From NCBI RefSeq assembly GCF_016786255.1, contig NZ_JADMKT010000078.1, positions 1-64,000 of the forward strand: a DNA stretch of 64,000 nt, read 5' to 3'. Under the pieces are notes generated by a model. The model saw only the letters and a program-made list of their open reading frames with translations, was not told where the DNA came from and ran no database searches. This document shows positions 31,318 through 39,523 of this stretch, one piece after another. A program made the translations under genes and the position numbers. Position 1 is the stretch's first letter. Each line of letters opens with the position of its first letter. This stretch comes from Robertkochia sediminum (lineage in GTDB: Bacteria; Bacteroidota; Bacteroidia; Flavobacteriales; Flavobacteriaceae).

Positions 31318-31432
31318 TCACTACTCACTACTCACTACTCACTACTCACTACTCACTACTCACTACTCACTACTCACTACTCACTACTCACTACTCACTA
31401 CTCACTACTCACTACTCACTACTCACTACTCA
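31318..31432. repeat. Tandem repeat, 7-bp unit CTCACTA, about 16 copies
   Basis: A perfect or near-perfect array that reaches the 3' end of the pirin gene; the last unit changes to CACCATTTCCCC words. Confidence 0.93.
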
Positions 31433-32283
31433 CCATTTCCCCATTTCCCCATTTTCCCTTCACGGAAGTCCTGGTAAGCCTGGGCGATCTCTTCTTCGGT
31501 ATTCATCACAAAGGGTCCGTGGGCTACCATGGGCTCATTAAGAGGTTTGGCATGGCCTAAGATGATCATGCTTTGCTGGTGCGCTTTGATGTGAAGGGAG
31601 GTCTCTTTCCGGTCGAATTCTACGAGATGATACTCGTGTACCTCGTAATGGTTAACATCAACATGGCCATTGATCACGTAGAAAAAAATGTTTCGGTCTT
31701 CGGAAATATCCAGGGTTAATGTACTTCCTGCTTCCATGTTCAGGGTGCTTAGAAATACATCTGTTAGGGTGTCCACACTCCCTTTGTATGCTCCGTGGGT
31801 GCCTGCTATCAGGTCCATTTCAACCCCCGAAGCGACATCTATCTTAACCATTTGGTTTGCTTGAACCCCCTGGTAAAAAGGTTGGGTCATTTTGTGCTTC
31901 GCCGGCAGATTGATCCACAGCTGAAGGATCTCCAGATCTCCACCCTCTTTCAGAAAGGTATCCGACGACAACTCAGCATGTATGAGTCCGCTACCGGCCG
32001 TCATCCACTGAATGCCTCCGGCCCCGATCACACTTTTAGATCCTTCAGAATCTTGATGAGCGATATCTCCGGAAACGATAAAGGTTACGGTCTCTATTCC
32101 CCGGTGCGGATGTGGCCCAAATGGGAGTCCGTTGTTATTAGGCGGATAGGTTTGCGGACCGTGATGATTGAGGAATATGAACGGGTCGATCTGCTGCAAT
32201 GTGCGTGTTGGCAGGGGAGATCGCGTGATCAGGTCGCCCATGGGGCGGTTTTCGGAAGGATATATTGCTGTGATCTTTTTCAT
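31426..32283 (-). CDS. Pirin-family protein
   Basis: The 285-residue product is a bicupin. The metal-binding N-terminal cupin motif is PFGPHPHRGIETVTFIVSG (about residues 54-72) with a further His in IHAELSS after AGGIQWMTAGSG. Bacterial pirins bind iron; some act as quercetinases and others bind regulatory partners, so the exact role is open. The C-terminus (GKMGKWGNGE) is encoded by GGGGAAAT-like repeat units, so the stop lies in repeat sequence. The preceding family C-terminal part ends near AQAYQDFREGK. Confidence 0.9.
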   Translation of the reverse strand: MKKITAIYPSENRPMGDLITRSPLPTRTLQQIDPFIFLNHHGPQTYPPNNNGLPFGPHPHRGIETVTFIVSGDIAHQDSEGSKSVIGAGGIQWMTAGSGLIHAELSSDTFLKEGGDLEILQLWINLPAKHKMTQPFYQGVQANQMVKIDVASGVEMDLIAGTHGAYKGSVDTLTDVFLSTLNMEAGSTLTLDISEDRNIFFYVINGHVDVNHYEVHEYHLVEFDRKETSLHIKAHQQSMIILGHAKPLNEPMVAHGPFVMNTEEEIAQAYQDFREGKMGKWGNGE

Positions 32284-32299
32284 GTTTTTCTTTCAAAGA

Positions 32300-32376
32300 T
32301 AGGGGAAGTGGGGGAATAGGGAAGTGGGGGAATAGGGAAGTGGGGGAATAGGGAAGTGGGGAAGTGGGGAAGTGGG
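32300..32376. repeat. Tandem repeat, units GGGAAGTGGGGGAATA and GGGAAGTG
   Basis: 16-bp composite units (about 3), then 8-bp units, immediately upstream of the pirin start. Confidence 0.85.
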
Positions 32377-32396
32377 GAAGTAGGGAGTAGGGAGTA

Positions 32397-32464
32397 GGTA
32401 GGTAGGTAGGTAGGTAGGTAGGTAGGTAGGTAGGTAGGTAGGTAGGTAGGTAGGTAGGTAGGTA
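32397..32464. repeat. Tetranucleotide repeat (GGTA), 17 copies
   Basis: A perfect run of GGTA between the pirin and AroE-like genes, followed by GGTAGACG and GGGAAGTA units up to 32523. It does not lie in a coding frame; the nearest start codon is over 100 bp away. Confidence 0.95.
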
Positions 32465-32535
32465 GACGGGTAGGTGGGTATGTGGGGAAGTAGGGAAGTA
32501 GGGAAGTAGGGAAGTAGGGAAGTAACCCTATCCCC

Positions 32536-33366
32536 TCACAATACCCATGCGTGTGTTATATCATTTTCTGTAACACCAGTGCCATCGGCTTTTCGAACAG
32601 ATTCCAGAAGCAGGCTGTATTGCTTGATCAATTGTCCACGGTACATGGCAGAACCGGGGATGAATTCCATATTGTTTTCTGTACAATAATGTTGCAGGTA
32701 ATTTGTTTTTCCGTCCTTTTCGGGCATGTTGTGGCAGAATACCATCTTACAGCCATCAAGCAGTCCTTTTAATCCTTCAGCCTCCAGGAAATTGGCCGTC
32801 CCGGAAACGGGAGTTGCGTCAACCACCAGGTCAAACGGACCTTCAGGTTCCCGGATATGGTCGATACCGAGATCTATGCGCTTTTGGAGTACTTTTTCAG
32901 GATTTCTTCCTCTGAAAGCCACTTCCAGTCCCAGTTCCTTCAATACATGCCATGCCACGCCGGAAACCCCACCATTGCCGTAGATCACAGCAGTCCTGAT
33001 ATCTTTTTCAGAGGCTTTCATACCTTTTATTAGTGCCTCCTTGAGTCCGAAGGCATCGGTATTGTATCCGAAAAGCTTACCCTTTCGGTTAACGACCGTA
33101 TTTACGGCCAGCGTTTTTTGCGCCAAAGGATCTACCTCATCAAGAAACGGAATAATACTCGTTTTGAGTCCGTTTTGAGCGGTTACCGCACCGCCCAGGG
33201 CAAAGGGAGCTCTCAGGATCCCACTGTAGACCTCAGGTGTAATGACGTGTTTTATGGTGAAATACATGCTGTTCAGGCCTAATGCCTGAAGCGCAGTATT
33301 GTGCTTGTCTATCGAAGAGGCACTGCCTGAGGTAGAATAGATGAAGGTGGTTTCGAGGGTGAGCAT
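32536..33366 (-). CDS. Shikimate dehydrogenase-like protein, divergent
   Basis: The 276 residues have the AroE two-domain order. The substrate domain (1-105) has STSGSASSIDKHNTAL and GGAVTAQNGLKTSIIPFLDEVDPLAQKTLAVNTVV. The NADP domain has VIYGNGGVSGVAWHVLKELGLEVAFRGRN (about 127-155) and LVVDATPVSG. In typical AroE the catalytic lysine lies in NVTxPHK; here the block is AVTAQNGLK, so one residue is inserted and the N and PH are lost, although a lysine is present. It may be a YdiB/AroE-like paralogue with another substrate. No other aro gene is nearby. Confidence 0.75.
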   Translation of the reverse strand: MLTLETTFIYSTSGSASSIDKHNTALQALGLNSMYFTIKHVITPEVYSGILRAPFALGGAVTAQNGLKTSIIPFLDEVDPLAQKTLAVNTVVNRKGKLFGYNTDAFGLKEALIKGMKASEKDIRTAVIYGNGGVSGVAWHVLKELGLEVAFRGRNPEKVLQKRIDLGIDHIREPEGPFDLVVDATPVSGTANFLEAEGLKGLLDGCKMVFCHNMPEKDGKTNYLQHYCTENNMEFIPGSAMYRGQLIKQYSLLLESVRKADGTGVTENDITHAWVL

Positions 33367-33374
33367 CGCGGTGG

Positions 33375-33622
33375 AGGTTATAAGGTTACAAAGTTACAAG
33401 GTTAAAAGGTTATGAGGAGGGAAATTCCGGATCCCAAAGACTCAATTTCCAAAACTAATAACTAAAAACTGATAACTAAAAACTGATAACTGAAAACTGA
33501 GAACTGCGAACCGAGAACCGAGAACTGAAAACTCAAATCCCCATTCCCCATTCCCCATCCAAAACCCAAAATCTAATCTATCATCTATCATCTATCATCT
33601 ATAATCTATAATCCATCATCTA
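33375..33622. repeat. Degenerate short repeats (GGTTACAA, AACTGAAA, CTATCATC)
   Basis: Three successive unit types (8, 9-10 and 7 bp) fill the gap between two minus-strand genes. The last one runs into the 3' end of miaA. Confidence 0.8.
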
Positions 33623-34525
33623 TAATCCATCATTGATCGACTGGAAAATAACCTCCGGATCGGTATCGTGGTCAAACCAAAGTATCGATTCGTCCTTCCG
33701 GTACCATGTAAGCTGACGTTTGGCGAACCTCCGGGTATTTCTTTTGATCAATGCTACGGCTTCTTCCAGGGTGATCTTCCCATCAAAATGATCGAACAGT
33801 TCTTTATATCCCACTGTTTGCAGGGCATTGAGTGCCTTGTGCGGATATAATGCTCTGGCTTCCTCGAGGAGTCCGCCTTCCATCATTTTATCGACCCTGA
33901 GGTTAATGCGGCTATAGATCATTTCACGATCGGCGGTGAGACCGACCTTTATCGTTTTAAAAGGGCGTACCGGTTTCGGTTTAGCCAGGAAGGATGAATA
34001 CGGTTTTCCGGTACCTATGCAGATCTCCAAAGCCCTTATTAGTCTGTGCGGATTGTGAATGTCGATCTTTTTAAAGTGTTCCGGATCGAGCTCCATAAGC
34101 TTGTGCTGCAAGCTGGAGATCCCTTCCTCTTCAAGGACTTTGTTGAGCTGTTCCCTGACCTGTGCATCTACCTCCGGAAATTCATCCATTCCGTTTATCA
34201 CCGCATCAGCATAGAGTCCGCTACCCCCGGCCATGATCACCACATCGTGGGCTTTAAAAAGCGTATCGAGGGTCTCCAGGGTATCCCGCTCAAAATCTCC
34301 AACGCTGTAAGGGGTGTGTATGCTGATATGCTGAATAAAGTGATGCTTTGCAGCAGCGAGCTCATCAGGTTCCGGCACAGCAGTTCCTATGCGCATTTCT
34401 TTAAAGAATTGTCTGGAATCGCTGGAAATGATCTCTGTATCCCACCTTTGGGCCAGGGCAATAGCCAGGGCGGTCTTCCCAATGGCCGTAGGGCCTACCA
34501 CGGTAATGAGGTGTTTATTACTCAT
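33620..34525 (-). CDS. miaA: tRNA dimethylallyltransferase
   Basis: MiaA adds a dimethylallyl group to A37 of tRNAs reading UNN codons. From ATG 34525 (MSNKHLITVVGPTAIGKTAL) the protein has 301 residues. The P-loop is GPTAIGKT (about 10-17), the DSRQFFKEMRIGTAVP block follows (about 35-50), then MAGGSGLYADAVINGMDEFP and IGLTADRE-like (VGLTADREMIYSRINLRVDKM). The C-terminal region RRFAKRQLTWYRKDESILWFD is typical. The start overlaps the stop of the upstream ion-channel gene in ATGAGTAA, so the genes are cotranscribed and coupled. Confidence 0.95.
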   Translation of the reverse strand: MSNKHLITVVGPTAIGKTALAIALAQRWDTEIISSDSRQFFKEMRIGTAVPEPDELAAAKHHFIQHISIHTPYSVGDFERDTLETLDTLFKAHDVVIMAGGSGLYADAVINGMDEFPEVDAQVREQLNKVLEEEGISSLQHKLMELDPEHFKKIDIHNPHRLIRALEICIGTGKPYSSFLAKPKPVRPFKTIKVGLTADREMIYSRINLRVDKMMEGGLLEEARALYPHKALNALQTVGYKELFDHFDGKITLEEAVALIKRNTRRFAKRQLTWYRKDESILWFDHDTDPEVIFQSINDGL

Positions 34526-35357
34526 TGAGCAAAGATCCACATTTATGACAAAAATGTGAATGTTCCAGATGGTTTTCTTCCAGGCAGTGCGGACATACCT
34601 GGGTGTTGCTGTGTACTTTTTTATCCAGGGATGCCTGTCGCGTGAATTCGGAGGTTACGATCCCTGTAGGCACGGCAATAATACCGTAACCCAGGATCAT
34701 GATCACCGCCGCGATCACCTGCCCCAGATCCGATTGTGGCGCTATATCGCCATACCCCACAGTGGTCAGGGTCACGATGGTCCAGTAAATGCTTTTGGGA
34801 ATGCTGGTAAATCCGGCATCTGCTCCTTCGATCAGGTACATCAGGGTCCCGAGGATCACCGAGAGGATCAGTACCGTATAGATAAATACCGCGATCTTAA
34901 CCTTACTCGCCTGCAGGGCCCTGCCCAGCTGGGAGGCTTCCCCGAGGTAACGCATGAGCTTCAGGATCCTGAACACCCGTAGCAGGCGGAGTGCCCTGAT
35001 GGCCAGGAAAACTTGTGTTCCCGCGAAAAAATAGGACAGGTAAAGCGGGATCGTAGCCAAAAGGTCTATGATCCCGTAAAAGCTGAAAATATACTTTGAA
35101 GGATTCTTGATGCTTATGATCCTTGCTATGTACTCAAGGGTAAAGAGAATGGTTACGAACCACTCTGCAGCAAATAAGTAATCGTGGTATTTAGCATCAA
35201 AAGAAGTGATGCTCTCTAACATGACCAGGATCACGCTAAAGATGATCACAAAGAACAAGATGATATCAAAGGTTTTTCCCGCAGGGGTATCTGCCTCGTA
35301 GATGATCTCGTGAAGCTTAAATTTCCAGTAAGACAATTGTCTTTTACTTCCCGGCAT
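34518..35357 (-). CDS. Voltage-gated-type potassium channel with C-terminal zinc ribbon
   Basis: The 279-residue protein has six transmembrane helices. S4 carries regularly spaced arginines (AIRALRLLRVFRILKLMRYL), and the pore loop is IYWTIVTLTTVGYGDIAP with the K+ filter TVGYGD. Unusually, the short cytoplasmic tail ends in two CxxC knuckles, VCPHCLEENHLEHSHFCHKCGSLLNE (about residues 253-279), the pattern of a zinc ribbon. The 3' end overlaps the miaA start and the 5' end overlaps the upstream gene by 14 bp, so the three genes form an overlapping operon. Confidence 0.9.
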   Translation of the reverse strand: MPGSKRQLSYWKFKLHEIIYEADTPAGKTFDIILFFVIIFSVILVMLESITSFDAKYHDYLFAAEWFVTILFTLEYIARIISIKNPSKYIFSFYGIIDLLATIPLYLSYFFAGTQVFLAIRALRLLRVFRILKLMRYLGEASQLGRALQASKVKIAVFIYTVLILSVILGTLMYLIEGADAGFTSIPKSIYWTIVTLTTVGYGDIAPQSDLGQVIAAVIMILGYGIIAVPTGIVTSEFTRQASLDKKVHSNTQVCPHCLEENHLEHSHFCHKCGSLLNE

Positions 35358-37347
35358 TTTCTGACACGTCTTTTAGTTGTCTTCTTAAAGTTATGGGTTT
35401 CTGGGTTTGCAGGCTTACAAATTCGTTGAAAAATTCTTTCAGTGCTTTATAATGAGCAGGTGCGATCAACGGATTGTAAATGTCCAGGTGCAATTTAACC
35501 GTGAGTCTTTGACCTAATTCTTCTACAGTGTATTTGAGGCTTCCGCTCTTTCCGGCAAGCTTGATCGTGCGATCTTCAGGCTTGTTTTCCAGCTCATAGG
35601 TATCTCCCATATCGATCATGATCACGTAGTAGATCGAAAACGGATTCGCAAAATCTACGGGATAGGTGCGGTGCTCCAATTTAAACGGATTCGTATTGTA
35701 AGAGTGCAGAATGAACGGGTTGATCAACAGACGGTCTGAGTCTCCATTTCTGTTGAGTTCGAGCTCATAGGTGGTTACCAATCCCGTCTCAGGATCCTTC
35801 AGCCCCTTATTCTCGAAGCTTATCAGGGTAAAATCGCCTCTCTTTTCAAGGTCGTTGGCCAGTTCGTTCTCAAAATCTTCTTCGCTCATGTGTGCGAGAC
35901 GATCGCGTTGCTCAAGGGCGTAATATCCGGTAGCGATCTCCCTTACCTGGGCTGTAGCCTCCTCGATATCGATCTCTGCCTGAAAGGCTCTTTTGCTGTA
36001 GGCTTGATATTGAAGTAAAGGAAACCAATAACTCCCGTTTTTAAAGTCCATTACCCGTCCGTTTTGATTCAGCAATTTTTCGCGTATCATTCCAAAGGGC
36101 ATGTTCTTATTTACGGCATCCAGTAAATAGCTTTCCTTACCGATATCGAGCTTTACCACCATGGCGTTAAAATCGGATATTACAGGGATATTTTCTGAAG
36201 GAAATCCGTTGGCTCTGGTCGAAGCCAGCATGGGATAGGCTTTAAATCCGCCGGCCTTCAGGGCGTTTAACAGGGCCATATTGATGGCGGTACTGCTACC
36301 GCTGCGGTCTTGCCAGGTGTCTTTTACGCTGAACTCGCGGAACAAATGATCTTTCTCGTTCCAATGGAGGTGCTCCTTAACAAAGTTGTAAATGGCTAAT
36401 GCTTTCGCTTTGTTGGGTGTGCCTGTAATTAGTTCTGCCGGGAGGTTGTTTTTGAACCAACCGTCTTTTTCGCTTTCCCGGCCAATGTCCTCAGCTTTGA
36501 GTTCGCGGTCTACCGTTTTCCAACTTTTGGTGTAGTGCTCTTTCATTCCTGAAAAATCCTGGAAAGTGGTCATTTCAAACCTCAAAGCAGAGAGATAGTT
36601 GTACTTGGAGGTCATGTATCGCTCTTCGGTAAACGCAGGTATATTTTTCATGATATAGGTGTTTTCCGAGCAATCGGCAGTACCCTGACCGGCAAAATGA
36701 AAGCATTCCCTCTTAAGGCTGCTCCCATGGGAGGTAAGCTTAAGGGGACCTACTAATTTAATGTTATAGGTGTAGTTCCCCGGGATACTGGTATTGTATT
36801 CGCTATACAGTTTCGGAATGTCTTCCTGAAATTCCCAGGTTTGAAAATTGTAGAAAAATGGAGACTTTACAAGGTATTTGTAGTCGATCACACAACCTTC
36901 CTGTACATTGGGTAGGGTAAAGGAGGCCAGGGAGATATCTTCACGCACATCTTCATAAAAGATATCCTTTTTGCGTATGCCTCCGGTGGTACGGTCCGGA
37001 TTTACAACCACGGCTTCGGCCTTTTTAAGGATCTCCTTTCTCCCCTTATCCGATAAGGAGCGGTGTAAAGGGATCTGTACCGTAGCATGGTCAAACCCAT
37101 TGGCATTGAATATTTTGATACGCACAGTGTGTTCAAAGAACAAGGCAGGTCTCCCTCTTGAATCCTTTCTGATCTTTGCATCGCCTTTTTCGTAGAGGAT
37201 CAGGGCATTGGCCGTGGTATCGGCTTCATACTTTTGTAATTGAAGATCGGCTGTGTTGATCTTTCCAAAAGAAAAGGACTGTTGGGCCTGTAATAAGGGC
37301 GTGCAGAGGCATACTGCCAGAAGCAGTATAAAATGTTTTGGGATCAT
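35344..37347 (-). CDS. Secreted DUF3857 / transglutaminase-like domain protein
   Basis: A signal peptide (MIPKHFILLLAVCLCTPLLQAQ) starts the 667-residue protein. The N-terminal part (about 50-200) is DUF3857-like, and a transglutaminase-like region follows (about 310-420). In active members the core has a Cys in a G-x-C-x-D/K context; here the corresponding segment reads DRSGSSTAINMALLNALKAGGF, with Ser in place of Cys, and the usual His is absent from SDFNAMVVKLD. It is therefore probably a non-catalytic transglutaminase fold. A C-terminal beta-rich part follows. Function unknown. Confidence 0.82.
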   Translation of the reverse strand: MIPKHFILLLAVCLCTPLLQAQQSFSFGKINTADLQLQKYEADTTANALILYEKGDAKIRKDSRGRPALFFEHTVRIKIFNANGFDHATVQIPLHRSLSDKGRKEILKKAEAVVVNPDRTTGGIRKKDIFYEDVREDISLASFTLPNVQEGCVIDYKYLVKSPFFYNFQTWEFQEDIPKLYSEYNTSIPGNYTYNIKLVGPLKLTSHGSSLKRECFHFAGQGTADCSENTYIMKNIPAFTEERYMTSKYNYLSALRFEMTTFQDFSGMKEHYTKSWKTVDRELKAEDIGRESEKDGWFKNNLPAELITGTPNKAKALAIYNFVKEHLHWNEKDHLFREFSVKDTWQDRSGSSTAINMALLNALKAGGFKAYPMLASTRANGFPSENIPVISDFNAMVVKLDIGKESYLLDAVNKNMPFGMIREKLLNQNGRVMDFKNGSYWFPLLQYQAYSKRAFQAEIDIEEATAQVREIATGYYALEQRDRLAHMSEEDFENELANDLEKRGDFTLISFENKGLKDPETGLVTTYELELNRNGDSDRLLINPFILHSYNTNPFKLEHRTYPVDFANPFSIYYVIMIDMGDTYELENKPEDRTIKLAGKSGSLKYTVEELGQRLTVKLHLDIYNPLIAPAHYKALKEFFNEFVSLQTQKPITLRRQLKDVSENAGK

Positions 37348-37417
37348 GATGATGGTAGTTGGTAATGGTTAATGTTGGTGCTTGTTGGTGATGGTTATAG
37401 ATTATTGCGGTTGGGTG

Positions 37418-38779
37418 TTAAAAAAGGATCTTTTGAATGTTCTTATGACGTCTCAGATAGCGTTCTACAATATGTCTGGATTGTTTGTTGTGGGTAAGCG
37501 GACTTACCAGGTTGCGGATCACCTCGGGGGAGTGGAGTTGGTGATTCAGGTTCACAAAGGCATATCCGGTAATTTTGCCGTTCTCTACAAGCAGTGCACT
37601 CTTCTCATCAACCGCCCGGCCTTTTCCGGTAATGATCAGGTCGCGGTCTGCGGTAGTAAAATTGTTGATCGCTTCCAGGGTTCTCGCATTATAAGATGCG
37701 GCATCTTCCTCGTTCATACAGGCGCCATAACACGTCTTATCGTCATATGCCGAGCAGTGTGCTCTCGCCTCACTGAGTCCGTTGACCTTCAGGCAAAGGT
37801 TATGCGTCTTACATAATGCGGCGAGGAAGGCATAGGCTTCGGGATAGGTGCTAAAACTGGTCACGTAATCGTTTTGTCCGTGATACGGCTCTATCCTCAG
37901 GCTTATATACCCTTTATCGGTTTTTTGTTCGGTGAGTACATATTTAAAGGCCTTGACCTTTTTACGGCGGTTGAATTTGGGTTTGTTGGTTTGCAGTTCC
38001 TCCTCTTCCTTCAGCGCTGCGATCAACTCTGTTCCGGTTTCTTCGTAGGTAACGGCCCTGACCGCCTTTTGGAGGTTCCTGGACCTTTTAGAAGCGGAGG
38101 TGAAGCGCTTGTTCACGCTTTTCTTAAGGTTATTGCTACGCTCGATAAAGATCACTTCCCCCTTGTTGTCGTGCATATAATACAATCCGGTTACCGAGGG
38201 CATTTCTTCTACGATATCCAGGAGTCGCTGACTCAATATTCCGGTACTGGCTGTGCGAACGGTGCTTTTCAGGATCTCTTTATGGGTGTCTTTATTCAGT
38301 AGCACCTTAAAGAGTTTTAGTGTAGCAACGGCATCACCATTGGCGCGGTGCCTGTCGCTTACAGGTATCCCCAGGGACCGTACCAGTTTTCCGAGGCTGT
38401 ACGAGGGTTGCTCGGGCATGAGGGTCTGGGAGAGCTCTACGGTACAAAGGGAGCGGCGTTGGTAGTCGTAACCAAGGCGGCGGAACTCGGTTTGCAGGAT
38501 ACGGTAATCGAACTGGGCATTATGGGCAACGAGGATACAGTCTTCGGTGATCTCTACAATGCGTTTAGCCACCTCGTGAAACTTCGGAGCGGTTTTGAGC
38601 ATGTTGTTGTTGATACCGGTGAGTTTGACCACAAAGGGCTGGATCTCTTTTTCGGGATTGACAAGGCTAATGAACTGATCGGTCACCTCATGTCCGTCAT
38701 AGCGGTAGATAGCGATCTCTGTTATGCCTTCTTCGTTATACTTCCCGCCTGTGGTCTCTATATCCAGAATTGCGTACAA
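37418..38779 (-). CDS. DEDDh exonuclease fused to a GIY-YIG-type domain
   Basis: The 453-residue protein combines a DnaQ-like exonuclease (about 1-165; D6 and E8 in AILDIETTG, D in VAHNAQFDYRIL, H and D in DRHRANGDAVATLK) with a GIY-YIG-like domain (about 190-260; GLYYMHDNKGEVIFIERSNNLKKSVNKRF) and a C-terminal UvrC-like region. This architecture is widespread in Bacteroidota and may act in DNA repair like Cho or UvrC. The GIY-YIG motif is weakened (FIERS in place of the YVGKA type), so nuclease activity of that half is uncertain. Confidence 0.88.
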   Translation of the reverse strand: MYAILDIETTGGKYNEEGITEIAIYRYDGHEVTDQFISLVNPEKEIQPFVVKLTGINNNMLKTAPKFHEVAKRIVEITEDCILVAHNAQFDYRILQTEFRRLGYDYQRRSLCTVELSQTLMPEQPSYSLGKLVRSLGIPVSDRHRANGDAVATLKLFKVLLNKDTHKEILKSTVRTASTGILSQRLLDIVEEMPSVTGLYYMHDNKGEVIFIERSNNLKKSVNKRFTSASKRSRNLQKAVRAVTYEETGTELIAALKEEEELQTNKPKFNRRKKVKAFKYVLTEQKTDKGYISLRIEPYHGQNDYVTSFSTYPEAYAFLAALCKTHNLCLKVNGLSEARAHCSAYDDKTCYGACMNEEDAASYNARTLEAINNFTTADRDLIITGKGRAVDEKSALLVENGKITGYAFVNLNHQLHSPEVIRNLVSPLTHNKQSRHIVERYLRRHKNIQKILF

Positions 38780-38789
38780 TACCTTGCTT

Positions 38790-39467
38790 TTATTTGAATT
38801 TACAGCTTCGTTCTCCGAAAATGCTGCTTCCTATTCTAACCATGGTGCTGCCGCATGATATAGCTAGGTCGTAATCGCCGCTCATTCCCATAGAGAGGAT
38901 CTCCATGTCGAGTTGAGGCCATTGTTCCGGGCGTTCTTTCAGGGCATCGAACCGCGATTTAAGATAGGTAAATTCTTCGGTAATTACATTGTGGTTTTCC
39001 GTAAAGGTGGCCATTCCCATGAGTCCCTTGATCTTTACGTTCTCCATGAGCCTGAATTCTTCTGAGGTGAGCAGGGCTTCCAACTCTTCATCGTCCAGGC
39101 CGAACTTGGTACTTTCCTTGGCAATATGCATCTGCAATAAGCAATCGATCACCCTGTCGTGTTTTTTTGCTTGCTTGTTGATCTCCTTGAGCAATCTCAG
39201 GCTGTCTACCCCGTGTACGAGATGTACGAAGGGCGCCATGTATTTTACCTTATTGCGCTGAAGGTGCCCGATCATATGCCATCTGATATCTTTGGGCAGG
39301 TCCTCGTGCTTTTGTGTCATTTCCTGCACCTTATTTTCTCCGAAGTCACGGTGACCACTCTCGTAAGCCTCCATGATGTCTTCATTGGGTTTGGTTTTGG
39401 AAACTGCGACCAGGGTAACGTGTTCGGGTAGTGCAGCTTTAATCTTTTTCAGGTTTTCCTCGATCAT
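38790..39467 (-). CDS. yggS: YggS-family pyridoxal phosphate homeostasis protein
   Basis: The 225-residue TIM-barrel PLP-binding protein has the PLP lysine at VTLVAVSKTKP (K25), followed by FGENKVQEM (about 42-50), WHMIGHLQRNKVKYM (about 62-76) and the C-terminal LSMGMSGDYDLAISCGSTMVRIGSSIFG. These are the conserved blocks of the COG0325 family, which keeps PLP pools balanced. It lies 10 bp upstream of the exonuclease gene. Confidence 0.93.
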   Translation of the reverse strand: MIEENLKKIKAALPEHVTLVAVSKTKPNEDIMEAYESGHRDFGENKVQEMTQKHEDLPKDIRWHMIGHLQRNKVKYMAPFVHLVHGVDSLRLLKEINKQAKKHDRVIDCLLQMHIAKESTKFGLDDEELEALLTSEEFRLMENVKIKGLMGMATFTENHNVITEEFTYLKSRFDALKERPEQWPQLDMEILSMGMSGDYDLAISCGSTMVRIGSSIFGERSCKFK

Positions 39468-39523
39468 TGCGTTGCTGTATTTTAATGAAGCCTTCCCTGG
39501 GGGGGAAGGCTTTTATAGGGTGC

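Noticed and set aside
31143-31328. Minus-strand frames giving LLPVTCY repeats
   Set aside because: Translation of the AGGTAAC tandem array.
31145-31432. Possible CRISPR array from the regular repeats
   Set aside because: Units are 7 bp, contiguous and without spacers, and there are no cas genes; these are tandem repeats.
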